From assembly GCA_036375695.1 (NCBI GenBank), contig DASVBU010000025.1:22850-86849 (forward strand): a stretch of DNA of 64,000 nucleotides, written 5' to 3'. The first letter of the stretch is position 1, and the number at the start of each line of letters is the position of its first letter. This DNA comes from ZC4RG35 sp036375695. GTDB lineage: Bacteria > Actinomycetota > Acidimicrobiia > Spongiisociales > ZC4RG35. A program made the position numbers and the translations under genes. The notes under the pieces are model-generated. The model was not told the DNA's origin. It saw only the letters and a list, made by a program, of their open reading frames with translations, and searched no databases. Shown piece after piece: positions 54,462 to 63,118 of this stretch.

Positions 54462-55394
54462 TCAGAGACGACCGATCCGATCGACGAGCAGGTCGAAGAA
54501 CCGGTCGGCGTCGACGGTGTTCATCACAGTGCAGTTGGGCTCCTTGCCGGTGACGCCCCACCAGTCGACGAGCGTCATGCCCTGGGCCGGGCCGGAGGAG
54601 TGGTCGATCTCCACGTAGACGTGCTTGCCACCGAAGATGTCGGGCTCGAGGAGGTACGCCGTGACACAGGCGTCGTGGACAGGCCCACCCGGCATCCCGT
54701 ACTTCTCCATGTCCCACCGGTCGTAGAAGTCGAGCATCCCGTAGACGGCGGCTCCGGCCCGATTCCCCAGGTCCTTGAACCGCTGCAGCCGCTCCGGGGT
54801 CGCCAGCGCCTTGTGGGTCACGTCCAGCGGCATCATGACCAGCGGGATCCCGGAGGTGAACACCCGGTGGGCGGCGTGTGGGTCGACGAAGATGTTGAAC
54901 TCCGCAGCCGGCGTCGTGTTGCCACCCTCGAAGAACCCGCCACCCATCAGGATTAGCTGCTCGATCCGCTCGGCGATGGCAGGTTCCAGTGCGAGAGCCA
55001 GACCGACGTTGGTCATGGGCCCCAGCGTGCACAGCGTCACGCCGTCGTGCGACATCACCAGGTCGATGATGGCGGTCACGGCGTGACCGTTTGCCGGCTC
55101 GAGGCTGGGTGGCGGCAGGTCCGAGCCGTCGAGACCGGTTGGCCCGTGCACGTACTCTGCCGTGACCAGTTCCTTGATCATGGGGCGTGAGGCGCCCCGG
55201 TATACGGGCACCTCCCTCCGACCGGCCAGCTCTACGAGCTTCAGGGAGTTCGCCACCGTGTGATGGAGCGGCACGTTGCCGGCCACCGCGGTGATCGCCA
55301 GGACCTCGAGCTCGTCGGGGGAGGCGAGCGCGGTCAGGATGGCCACCGCATCGTCCTGGCCGGGATCGGTGTCGATGATGATCTTCCGTGCGAT
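54462..55394 (-). CDS. Nucleoside hydrolase (IUNH) with a non-canonical start
   Basis: Inosine/uridine-preferring nucleoside hydrolase that releases ribose from nucleosides. About 310 residues with the Ca2+-binding signature IIIDTDPGQDDAVAIL at the N-terminus, LMGGGFFEGGNTTPAAEFNI in the middle and DACVTAYLL late. The problem is the start: the first ATG/GTG/TTG in frame is GTG 55346, which lies after the essential DTDPGQDDA. The frame stays open to a stop at 55419-55421. I place the start at ATC 55394 (giving xARKIIIDTDPG), but a frameshift or sequence error is equally possible. Confidence 0.8.
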   Translation of the reverse strand: MARKIIIDTDPGQDDAVAILTALASPDELEVLAITAVAGNVPLHHTVANSLKLVELAGRREVPVYRGASRPMIKELVTAEYVHGPTGLDGSDLPPPSLEPANGHAVTAIIDLVMSHDGVTLCTLGPMTNVGLALALEPAIAERIEQLILMGGGFFEGGNTTPAAEFNIFVDPHAAHRVFTSGIPLVMMPLDVTHKALATPERLQRFKDLGNRAGAAVYGMLDFYDRWDMEKYGMPGGPVHDACVTAYLLEPDIFGGKHVYVEIDHSSGPAQGMTLVDWWGVTGKEPNCTVMNTVDADRFFDLLVDRIGRL

Positions 55395-55437
55395 GGCGTG
55401 GCAGGTTAGCGGCGGCCCTCATGGCCGCTCCCCGGGA

Positions 55438-56346
55438 TCAGACCGGCCTGATCGGCCCCGTCTCGGCGGCGAGCCGCTCCAGCTCGGCGGGCGGCACCAT
55501 CCACTGTGCTCCTGTGCCCGTGGTAGCGGCCGACCCGGCGGCCACGGCCCAAACCGTGGCCTCGGCGAGGGTCTCGCCCCTGGCGAGCCGGGTCGCCAGC
55601 GCCCCGCAGAAGGCGTCACCGGCGCCGGTCGTGTCGACCACCTCCACTCGTGGGGCGGGACAGTGGTAGACGAACCCGTCCTCGGAGAAGTAGGCGCCCT
55701 TCCCGCCAACGGTGACCACCACCGCGCCCGGGCCTTCGATCCCCGAGATTCCCAGGGGATCGTCGGATCCGGTGAGCGTCTCCAGTTCGGAGGTGTTGAC
55801 GATCAGGACGTCGATCAAGGGCCACAGCTCTCCCGGGAGCTCCCGCGCCGGTGCCGCGTTGAGGACGAATCGGCCGGAGCAGGTCCTGGCCGCCGCCGTC
55901 ACCGTCTCGATGGGGATCTCGAGCTGGGCGAGGCAGACGGCGGCGCCTTCGATCAACTGGTGATGCCGCTCCACCCATGCCGGGTCGACCGAGTGATTGG
56001 CACCGGGGCTGACCACGATGGCGTTCTCGCCGGCCGGGTCGACCGTGATGACCGCCAGACCCGTCGGCCTGTCGTCGTCGACTCCCACGGCGGTGTCGTC
56101 CACGCCGGCAGAGGTCAGGGCCCGACGCATCTCACGACCTTCGGCGTCGCCGCCGACCTTGCCCACCATGGAGACGGTGGCGCCGAGACGCGCAGCTGCC
56201 ACCGCCTGGTTCGCCCCTTTGCCACCCGGCCCGGTGAGATGGCCCGTGCCGAGGACGGTCTCGCCGGGCGCCGGATGCCAGGGCGTGAAGACGGTGAGGT
56301 CACGATTGATCGACCCGACGACGACGACGACCTGATCCGCCCTCAT
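55438..56346 (-). CDS. rbsK: Ribokinase/PfkB-family sugar kinase
   Basis: Phosphorylates ribose (or a related sugar) with ATP. 302 residues. Seen: VVGSINRDLTV (N-terminal PfkB), GPGGKGANQAVAAARLG, GLAVITVD, and the C-terminal PfkB signature DTTGAGDAFCGALATRLA with the catalytic Asp. ATG 56346 overlaps the BNR gene's stop as ATGA. Directly upstream of a nucleoside hydrolase in the operon, so the two could convert nucleosides to ribose 5-phosphate. Confidence 0.9.
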   Translation of the reverse strand: MRADQVVVVVGSINRDLTVFTPWHPAPGETVLGTGHLTGPGGKGANQAVAAARLGATVSMVGKVGGDAEGREMRRALTSAGVDDTAVGVDDDRPTGLAVITVDPAGENAIVVSPGANHSVDPAWVERHHQLIEGAAVCLAQLEIPIETVTAAARTCSGRFVLNAAPARELPGELWPLIDVLIVNTSELETLTGSDDPLGISGIEGPGAVVVTVGGKGAYFSEDGFVYHCPAPRVEVVDTTGAGDAFCGALATRLARGETLAEATVWAVAAGSAATTGTGAQWMVPPAELERLAAETGPIRPV

Positions 56347-57737
56347 GGGCGTTGCTTCTCGTCCATCCATCGTGACATGACGCGCTTGGCCTCAAAGCGC
56401 GGGTCCTCGACGAGGATCGAAGTCCTGTAGTCCTTGTAGCCGCGGTACCAGCCGTCCAGGCGCATCCACATCAGTCGCGGCCCGTCTCCACCATGGTTGC
56501 GTATGGCGACCGGTCGCACGTTGTGGGCGCTGGACCACGCCGTGACCGGCCTCGAAACCCAAGTTTGACCCCCGTCCTCCGTTCGCCATTCCTCAATCTC
56601 GAACCGGGCTCCCGTCTTCCGGGAGAGGAACATGGTGTGGGGGTCTTCGTGGTCCAGGACGACCCCTCCCGAGTAGTAGGGCTCTGTCTGTCGGCCCTCG
56701 GGTGGATCTTCGGGAAACCAGCCACCCCGGGCGGGTACTTCACGGGTGACCCACCGGGACCCGTCCCACTTCGACCAGCACAGCAGGTGCTGGTCGTCTC
56801 TTGGGAAGGTGGCGTATGTCAGGACCGGAGAGCCGTCCTCGTCCAATGCTATGTCCCAGATCCAGCCGCCGTGGTCGTTTGCGGGGGCGTCGAAGACCAC
56901 GTCGGCATCCGCCGGATTGAGTGGTTCCGCGGGACGCCCGATGCTCCTCCCGCGAACGTCGAGGAAGGTGTCGCCCTGTCTCCGGAAGTAATAGATGCTG
57001 TTGTGCGGCTCGGTAGCGGGGTGACCGTCTGTCACCGCGAAATGGAAGCTCGAGCCGTCCGAGACGGCTTTGAAATAGGGGCGGTTGGTCGACGGGGCTC
57101 CGGGTCTCATCACCAACGTCTCCGCCGCAGTCCATTCAGTCGCTCCGGTGCGCCGGGCCATTGTGGGCTTCCAGAAGTCGCCCCTCCACACGAGGTACAG
57201 CTCGTGGTCGACCTCCAACGGCGTCGGATATGTGTAGGCGTTCCTCTCAGCGCTGCCGCGATTGAGCACCAGCTCGATTTCCGGCTGCCAGTGCGTAATG
57301 TCTTCCGGCGACTCGGTGGTGCGGCTGAAGATCGCGGAGCCGTTATGAGCCGAGTAATAGGCGGTCACGAAGCCCGACGGATCCACGAACAGGGCGGGGC
57401 TGGCGTGATCGTTCTTGTCGAGACCCTGGTGCACTACGTGCGTTACGGTGGGCCTCTCGGCCTCGAGTTGAGCCACCACGATGTCCCCTTCCGAAGTGAC
57501 CCAACCGGCGTATATGCAGTCCTTGGCGCCGTGGAATCGCACCGCGCGGGGATCCCCGAACCAGCACCAAGCACCGTCTTGGGTGGCGATCTGCCCCGTC
57601 CGGGCCTTTCTCGGATTCCGCAGGGGATTTCCAGGACGAACCACGTAGTCGGACGCTAACCGGGCGGGGAATCGGTCGGCAACGAGACGCCTCCGCGCTG
57701 CCGGGGTGAAGCTCCCCTGCGAAACGCCCAGTCGCAA
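56343..57737 (-). CDS. BNR-4 repeat protein (sialidase-like/beta-propeller)
   Basis: 464-residue beta-propeller protein of the BNR_4 type. Seen: DGAWCWFGDPRAVRF near the N-terminus, LDKNDHASPALFVDPSG, RNAYTYPTPLEVD, NDHGGWIWDIALDEDGSP, and a late TEDGGQTWVS Asp-box-like motif. BNR_4 proteins are often secreted carbohydrate-active enzymes, but no signal peptide is visible here. The TTG start at 57737 is uncertain because the first 45 residues lack family similarity. By eye, base composition is less GC-rich than its neighbours. Confidence 0.78.
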   Translation of the reverse strand: MRLGVSQGSFTPAARRRLVADRFPARLASDYVVRPGNPLRNPRKARTGQIATQDGAWCWFGDPRAVRFHGAKDCIYAGWVTSEGDIVVAQLEAERPTVTHVVHQGLDKNDHASPALFVDPSGFVTAYYSAHNGSAIFSRTTESPEDITHWQPEIELVLNRGSAERNAYTYPTPLEVDHELYLVWRGDFWKPTMARRTGATEWTAAETLVMRPGAPSTNRPYFKAVSDGSSFHFAVTDGHPATEPHNSIYYFRRQGDTFLDVRGRSIGRPAEPLNPADADVVFDAPANDHGGWIWDIALDEDGSPVLTYATFPRDDQHLLCWSKWDGSRWVTREVPARGGWFPEDPPEGRQTEPYYSGGVVLDHEDPHTMFLSRKTGARFEIEEWRTEDGGQTWVSRPVTAWSSAHNVRPVAIRNHGGDGPRLMWMRLDGWYRGYKDYRTSILVEDPRFEAKRVMSRWMDEKQRP

Positions 57738-57755
57738 TGTCGGCTACGCGTCCCG

Positions 57756-58148
57756 TCATGGAGCGTCCGGCCTCTCCGCCATCCACTCCTTGACCACCCG
57801 CTTCGGCGCCTGCACCGCCCAACCATCCGTGATCAACTCGGCGAGGTCCCCGATGTCGATCCGGTCGAGTTCGACGAGGACGGCCGGCCAACCGGCGAAA
57901 TGCGGGGTCATGAAGACGGCGTCGGGGCCGTTCTGGACCAGGGCCTGCTGCTCGGCCACGTCGATGGCGCGCACCCCCATGATCGTCCCGGTCGGGGCAG
58001 AGTCGCCGAGCGCGGCCAGGTCCGAGGCGCGTAGGGGCCGAATCCAGACGACGGGCTTGCCGCGGACCCGCCATTCCAGCTTTCCCGGCGTCTCCTCGAG
58101 GCCCGGAAGGTCGGCAGCGATGCGACGGACGTCGTCCCAGGTGGCCAC
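57756..58148 (-). CDS. MmcQ/YjbR-family protein
   Basis: 130-residue small protein of the MmcQ/YjbR fold (double-wing DNA-binding-like). Seen: WDDVRRIAADLPGLEETPGK, WRVRGKPVVWIRPL, MTPHFAGWPAVLVELDRID and the C-terminal DGWAVQAPKRVVKEW. Function unknown; some relatives bind DNA. First gene of the minus-strand run 58.1-52.5 kb, divergent from the acyltransferase gene. Confidence 0.9.
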   Translation of the reverse strand: MATWDDVRRIAADLPGLEETPGKLEWRVRGKPVVWIRPLRASDLAALGDSAPTGTIMGVRAIDVAEQQALVQNGPDAVFMTPHFAGWPAVLVELDRIDIGDLAELITDGWAVQAPKRVVKEWMAERPDAP

Positions 58149-58170
58149 GATGAAACGCTAATCGGGCCAC

Positions 58171-59511
58171 GTGAGTCACACTGTCGACTTGCTCGAAGCC
58201 GCCCGACGCCTCGCGAACGAGACCCCGCCAGACCGCAATCGGGTCGTCGACCTGATGCGGGTGCTGTCGATCCTCGTCGTCGTCCTCGGTCATTGGCTGA
58301 TGGCCGCGGTGAAGGTCGAGGACGGTGAACTGGTTCCCGGGCACCTCCTCCAGCTGGCGGAGTGGACCCATCCGCTGACCTGGATCTTCCAGGTGATGCC
58401 TGTGTTCTTCTTCGTCGGGGGGTTCTCCAACGCCAGGTCGTGGCGGTCGGCTCGGCTGCGCGGTGAGCCGTACGGCTCCTGGCTCAGGGCGCGGCTGCGA
58501 CGGCTCCTCATGCCGGTCCTACCTCTCCTGGTGGTCTGGGGCGTCTTCGGCTGGGTGGCGCTGCAAGCGGGTGTCCCGTGGGAGACCCTCCGGCTGGGCT
58601 CGCAGACGGCGCTCGTCCCCACCTGGTTCCTGGCGGCATATGTGGTCATCGTCCTGCTGGCACCGGTGGCCCTGGCAGTGTGGGAACGGTTCGGCTGGTG
58701 GTCGGTCACGGTCGGTGTTGCCCTGGCTGCGCTCACCGACGTCGTCTCCATCGCCGGGGACGTCACATGGGTCGGGTTCCTCAACTACCTGTTCGTCTGG
58801 GGAACCGTCCACCAGGTCGGGTACGCGTGGGTGGACGGCCGGATCGAAGGGTCCGCCAGGCGGTGGGGGCTGTTGGCGCTCGGCTTCCTGGTCACTCTCG
58901 TCCTCGTATGGCTCGGGCCCTACCCGGTGGCGATGGTGGGCCTCGACACCGCGGAGCTGACCAACTCGTACCCGCCACGGGTCACCCTGGCGTTCCTGGG
59001 ATTGTTCCAGGCAGGTCTGGTGCTCGTGGCCGAGCCCCGGCTGCAGCGATGGATGCAGCGCCCGCTGCCCTGGTTGTTCGTGGTGTCGATCAGCGTCCAG
59101 ATCATGACCATCTACCTCTGGCACCTGACCGCGATGGTGATCGTGATCGGGCTGTCCATGCTCGGCGGCGGGGTGGGGCTCGGGATCGAGCCGCTGAGCG
59201 GGGCCTGGTGGGCGACCCGTCCGCTCTGGTTTCTGGTGGTGGGAGCGATGACGTCCGTTCTGGTGACCCAGCTGCGTCGGTTCGAGCGGCCGCCCCCCGA
59301 GAGTCGGCCGGCGCCGCCGGCCTGGCGGCCCGTCCTGGCCGCTCTGCTGGGATGCGGCGGTCTCGGGCTCCTCGCCGCCATCGGGATCGCCGACGAGGAC
59401 GGTCTCAACGGGATCATCCTCACCCTGCCGTTCGTCGGCGTGATCCTCGGCGGGGTGGCCGACGTCCGACGTTGGCTCGGCCGCGGGCCGGTCAGAACGT
59501 CGGCGGGTTGA
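58171..59511 (+). CDS. Acyltransferase 3 family membrane protein
   Basis: Integral membrane acyltransferase of 446 residues with about 10-11 hydrophobic helices. Seen: NRVVDLMRVLSILVVVLGH (first helix with catalytic-type His), PVFFFVGGFSNARSW, RRLLMPVLPLLVVWGVF and TIYLWHLTAMVIVIGLS. The family O-acylates envelope sugars or lipids. The final approximately 60 residues add two helices separated by a Pro/Arg-rich loop. It converges on the SLH gene with a 6-base gap. Confidence 0.87.
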   Translation: MSHTVDLLEAARRLANETPPDRNRVVDLMRVLSILVVVLGHWLMAAVKVEDGELVPGHLLQLAEWTHPLTWIFQVMPVFFFVGGFSNARSWRSARLRGEPYGSWLRARLRRLLMPVLPLLVVWGVFGWVALQAGVPWETLRLGSQTALVPTWFLAAYVVIVLLAPVALAVWERFGWWSVTVGVALAALTDVVSIAGDVTWVGFLNYLFVWGTVHQVGYAWVDGRIEGSARRWGLLALGFLVTLVLVWLGPYPVAMVGLDTAELTNSYPPRVTLAFLGLFQAGLVLVAEPRLQRWMQRPLPWLFVVSISVQIMTIYLWHLTAMVIVIGLSMLGGGVGLGIEPLSGAWWATRPLWFLVVGAMTSVLVTQLRRFERPPPESRPAPPAWRPVLAALLGCGGLGLLAAIGIADEDGLNGIILTLPFVGVILGGVADVRRWLGRGPVRTSAG

Positions 59512-59517
59512 GACCGA

Positions 59518-61206
59518 TCAGCGCCTCAACCCCCTGAACAGGAAGGCCGCCATCTGCTCTCGGGTGACGGTGTCGTTGGGGCAGAACTTCGTGTTCGCCG
59601 GCGGGTTGCACCCCTTGGTGATCCCCGCAGCGGCCAACCTCGCGATCTCGAACTGGAATAGATGCCCGTCGGTGTCGCTGAAGGTGGGGCCCGAACCGGT
59701 CAATCCGAACGCCCGAGCCAGGAATGCCGCCATCTGGCCCCTCGTCACGGGGTCGTCCGGGCAGAATTTCGTGTTCGCCGGCGGGTTGCAGCCCTTGGTG
59801 ATCCCTGCCGCCGCGAGCGCGGCGATCTCCCACTCGAAGAGATGGCCCTTCGTGTCCGTGAACGGGTTGGGGGCCGGCGTCAGATCGAGCGCCCTGTAGA
59901 GGAACGCCGCCATCTGCCCGCGGGTGACCGTTCCCTTGGGGCAGTAGAGCGTGTTGGCGTCGTTGCACCCTCGCGTGATGAGTTGCTGGGCGAGCCAGTG
60001 GATCTCCTGGGCGAAAGTGTGGCTGTCGGGGACGTCGTCGAAGGGCGCCGGGCGGCAGCCAGGATCGTCGCAACGGAGGATCTTCATGAACTTGCCGGTC
60101 GGGTCTATGTAGGAGACGACGGGATTGCCCGCTCCGTCGAGCACCAGGGAGGTCGAGCCTCCTGCGTCCTGGATCGAATCCGGGATCGTCGAAGTGTCCC
60201 CACCTCCTGTGCACAGGGGGTCGTCGCAGTGCAACAGTCTGAGATCGCCGTGCTGCATGTCGCGGTAGGCGACGACGGGATTCCCCGACTTGTCGAGCAC
60301 GAGCGAGGGATTCCAGTTGCTGGCGAAATCGACGACCACGATCGAGTCGCCACCGGGCGAGCAGCTCGAGTCGTTGCAGTGAAGGAGCCGGAGGTCGGCG
60401 GTCACGCCGTCCAGAGAGGCGACGACCGGGCGCCCGGAAGCGTCGAGGGCCAGAGAGGGCTGCATCCCCTTGATGCCACCCGAGTCCGGGACGGTGACGC
60501 TGGCGCCGACGCAATTGGCATTGCTGCATCGGGCCACCTTCAGCACCTTGTTCGCCTGATCGTGGAAGGCGATGACCGGGATACCCGACGAATCCACCTT
60601 CACCGAAGGTCCCTCGCCCTGGGTTCCCGGCGTGGTCGCACCGACCTTTTGCACCGACTCGTTCCCACCCTGGCAGCTCGGGTCGTTGCAATGGAGCAGC
60701 ATCAGGTCTCCAGTGGGGGCGAAGTAGGCGACCACCGGATTCCCGGAGGGGTCCAGTGCCAGCGAGGGGTAATTGCCGACACCGACCGGCTTGGTGATCG
60801 ACTCGTTGCCGCCGGCGCAGTTGGGGTCGTTGCAGTGCATGATGGCCAGGAGGCCACCCACCTGATAGGCCACCACCGGATTTCCCTGCGAGTCCAACAC
60901 CATCGATGTGCGCCAGCCGTCGGCGTCGGGATCGGGAACCGTGATCGAGTCTCCGCCCGCCTCGCATCGGTGGTCGTTGCAATGGAGGATCCGCAGACCG
61001 TCGGCCTCGCGCCTGTATGCCACGACCGGGTTGCCGGCCGAGTCGAGCGTCAGCGAGGTGTCGGAGAAGGCCGTGTCCGGGCGCCGAATCGTGTCGCCGT
61101 TCGCAGCCGACGCAGGGCCGGCAGGGACGATGGAGATCAAGAAGCCAATGAGTGTCGCAACAACGATCCTCTTGGCATTGGGTCCCGTCACCCGTATGCG
61201 GTACAT
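59518..61206 (-). CDS. S-layer-homology surface protein with Cys-paired repeats
   Basis: 562-residue exported protein. Signal peptide RIVVATLIGFLISIVPAGPASA. About seven repeats of some 45-50 residues (about 45-370), each built as LDSAGNPVVAY then HCNDxxCxGG, with a C-x4-C pair in every repeat; probably a propeller-like or stacked beta domain with a disulfide per unit. Three SLH domains follow (about 380-562), each with GHLFxxEIAxLAAAGITKG and TRGQMAAFL motifs. Anchors to the cell envelope. Ligand unknown. Confidence 0.87.
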   Translation of the reverse strand: MYRIRVTGPNAKRIVVATLIGFLISIVPAGPASAANGDTIRRPDTAFSDTSLTLDSAGNPVVAYRREADGLRILHCNDHRCEAGGDSITVPDPDADGWRTSMVLDSQGNPVVAYQVGGLLAIMHCNDPNCAGGNESITKPVGVGNYPSLALDPSGNPVVAYFAPTGDLMLLHCNDPSCQGGNESVQKVGATTPGTQGEGPSVKVDSSGIPVIAFHDQANKVLKVARCSNANCVGASVTVPDSGGIKGMQPSLALDASGRPVVASLDGVTADLRLLHCNDSSCSPGGDSIVVVDFASNWNPSLVLDKSGNPVVAYRDMQHGDLRLLHCDDPLCTGGGDTSTIPDSIQDAGGSTSLVLDGAGNPVVSYIDPTGKFMKILRCDDPGCRPAPFDDVPDSHTFAQEIHWLAQQLITRGCNDANTLYCPKGTVTRGQMAAFLYRALDLTPAPNPFTDTKGHLFEWEIAALAAAGITKGCNPPANTKFCPDDPVTRGQMAAFLARAFGLTGSGPTFSDTDGHLFQFEIARLAAAGITKGCNPPANTKFCPNDTVTREQMAAFLFRGLRR

Positions 61207-61354
61207 GTGCGCCCCTTCCGACCGGTTGTCGTGGAGTCCTGACCTCCATCTCTACTGAGAGGTCTTAAGCCGGGATTTGCCCGGCCGATCGTCATCAGAG
61301 GCATCGTGGAGGCGCGATTTCGGAGCGACGAGTCGAACCTACGATGGGTGGTCC

Positions 61355-62617
61355 TTGAGCACGGTCGCCAACAAGAGAGTCTCGACCACCTTCCGGTCGC
61401 TCCGCGTCCGGAACTACCGCCTCTATTTCACCGGCCAGGCAGTTTCTCTGATGGGGACCTGGATGCAGCGGGTCGCCCAGTCGTGGCTGGTGCTGGAGCT
61501 GACCTCGTCGGGCACGGCGGTGGGCACCGTCACGGCGTTCCAGTTCCTCCCGCTGCTCCTGCTGGCTCCCCTCGGCGGGGCGATCGCCGACAGGTTCGAC
61601 AAGAGGCGGATCCTCTATGTGACCCAGAGCATGGCCGCGGTGTCGGCCTTGGGGCTGGGCGTCGTGGTGGTCGCCGACATGGTGCAGCTGTGGATGGTCT
61701 ACGTCTCGGCGGTTCTCCTCGGGATCGCCGCGGCGTTCGACAACCCCGCCCGGCAGACGTTCGTGGAGGAGATGGTGGGTCGCTCCCAGATCCAGAACGC
61801 GGTCAGCCTCAACACCACGCTGGTCAACGCGGCGCGGATCGTCGGTCCCGCGATCGGCGGATTCCTGATCGTGGGCGTCGGGATCGGGTGGTGCTTCATC
61901 CTCAACGGGATCTCCTACATCTCCCTGGTCGTCGCCCTGATGGCGATGAACGCCGACGAGCTCCATCCGAGCACCAGGACGACGCGGGGCAGGGGTCAGG
62001 TGATCGAGGGGTTCAAATACGTGGCGCGGACCCCGGCGGTGCGGACTCCGCTGATCCTGATCACCGTCGCCGGGTTCTTCGTCTACGAGTACTCGGTGGT
62101 GCTGCCGCTGCTCGCCCGTTTCACGTTCGGCGGTGACGCCCAGACGTTCGCCGGCATGTCGTCGGCGATGGGGGTGGGAGCGGTGTTCGGAGGCCTGATC
62201 GCCGCGTCGCGGGTGCAGCACATTCCGGTGTGGCTGGCCCGGACGGGCCTGATCTTCGGGGTCATGCAGGTCGTGGTCTCCCTCGGCCCGACCCTGTGGA
62301 TGGTGTACATCCTCCTCGCGGTCGTGGGCGCATGCAGCGTGACCTTCATCGCCATGGCCAACACGACACTGCAGCTCACCGCCGAGCCCTCGGTTCGTGG
62401 ACGGGTGATGGGGATGTACGTTCTCGCGTTCTTCGGGACGACCCCCTTCGGCGCCACGCTGATGGGGTGGCTCGGCGAGGTCGTCGACCCCCGCTTCGCC
62501 ATGGGGTTCGGTGGTGCCACGCTGATCCTGGCGGCCCTCTACGCCCTGCCCCGTCTCGGTCGCGAGCCGCTGGTCGGTGGTCTCAAGGAGGATATTCCGC
62601 CGCCGGCCAAGATTTGA
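61355..62617 (+). CDS. MFS_3-family (EntS-like) exporter
   Basis: Twelve-helix major facilitator of about 420 residues. Seen: SLRVRNYRLYFTGQAVSLMG and WMQRVAQSWLVLELT at the N-terminus, GGAIADRFDKRRIL (motif A), FDNPARQTFVEEMVG and VSLNTTLVNAARIVGPAIGG, characteristic of the enterobactin-exporter-like group. The start is taken as TTG 61355, just ahead of the conserved region; no ATG/GTG lies in frame there, so it is uncertain. Substrate unknown. Confidence 0.87.
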   Translation: MSTVANKRVSTTFRSLRVRNYRLYFTGQAVSLMGTWMQRVAQSWLVLELTSSGTAVGTVTAFQFLPLLLLAPLGGAIADRFDKRRILYVTQSMAAVSALGLGVVVVADMVQLWMVYVSAVLLGIAAAFDNPARQTFVEEMVGRSQIQNAVSLNTTLVNAARIVGPAIGGFLIVGVGIGWCFILNGISYISLVVALMAMNADELHPSTRTTRGRGQVIEGFKYVARTPAVRTPLILITVAGFFVYEYSVVLPLLARFTFGGDAQTFAGMSSAMGVGAVFGGLIAASRVQHIPVWLARTGLIFGVMQVVVSLGPTLWMVYILLAVVGACSVTFIAMANTTLQLTAEPSVRGRVMGMYVLAFFGTTPFGATLMGWLGEVVDPRFAMGFGGATLILAALYALPRLGREPLVGGLKEDIPPPAKI

Positions 62618-62725
62618 ACGGGTGACTAGTCACTTTGGGCCGATTCATCGCTTGGCTTGTCACCGCGACCACTGAGCGTATACCTTTCACCACGGTGCGT
62701 GGGAGGGCACCAAAAGGAGTGTGGG

Positions 62726-63085
62726 GTGTTCAGGTCTAGAGGGAGGCCACTCATGGGCTGGTGTTCGCACCGGTTCGTGCTGACGACTGTCACCGCGGGG
62801 CTGGAGAGGACCGTCTGCGAGCGTTGCGGTCACGTTTGGATCCGCTATCTCGGCTCGACGGTCAAGGTCTACCCGGGGAAAGAGGACCTGACCACCCCAT
62901 TCTCCGCCGGGCGCATCGAACCACCGACCCGGTGCCAGGTCTGTGGCGCCAAGGCGACCCACATCATCCCCAATGGCGCCGCCTGCGCGGAGCATGCCTG
63001 GGAGGAGGCGATCCGTCAGGACGAGCGGGGATTCGAGCTCTGGGTGCCGATCAGGATCGATCAGAACGCCACCACCAACGGCTGA
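62726..63085 (+). CDS. Small zinc-ribbon protein, paralogue B
   Basis: 119-residue protein with two Cys/His clusters. First: WCSHRF and VTAGLERTVCERCGHVW, the same layout as the 73-residue protein at 19534-19755. Second: RCQVCGAKATHII and AACAEHAWEEA (C-x2-C ... C-x2-H). Start GTG 62726 has AGGAG 6 bases upstream; ATG 62753 also has a good site (GGGAGG). Function unknown. A two-zinc regulator or adaptor is a guess. Confidence 0.7.
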   Translation: MFRSRGRPLMGWCSHRFVLTTVTAGLERTVCERCGHVWIRYLGSTVKVYPGKEDLTTPFSAGRIEPPTRCQVCGAKATHIIPNGAACAEHAWEEAIRQDERGFELWVPIRIDQNATTNG

Positions 63086-63090
63086 TCAAC

Positions 63091-63108
63091 TGGCCGGCCC
63101 ACCGGCCA
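63091..63108 (+). terminator. Short hairpin after zinc-ribbon gene B
   Basis: TGGCCGG (63091) pairs with CCGGCCA (63102) around CCCA, 5 bases past the stop codon and overlapping the next promoter. Confidence 0.45.
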
Positions 63109-63112
63109 TAAT
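63107..63112 (+). promoter_or_regulatory. Candidate leaderless -10 element for the aldehyde dehydrogenase gene
   Basis: CATAAT ends 6 bases before ATG 63119, and no ribosome-binding site is present. TGATCA at 63083-63088 lies 18 bases upstream as a weak -35. Confidence 0.5.
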
Positions 63113-63118
63113 GGATCC

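Noticed and set aside
59580..59810. Long near-identical direct repeats, possible CRISPR or IS ends
   Set aside because: They code in frame for successive SLH domains of one protein; there are no spacers or terminal inverted repeats.
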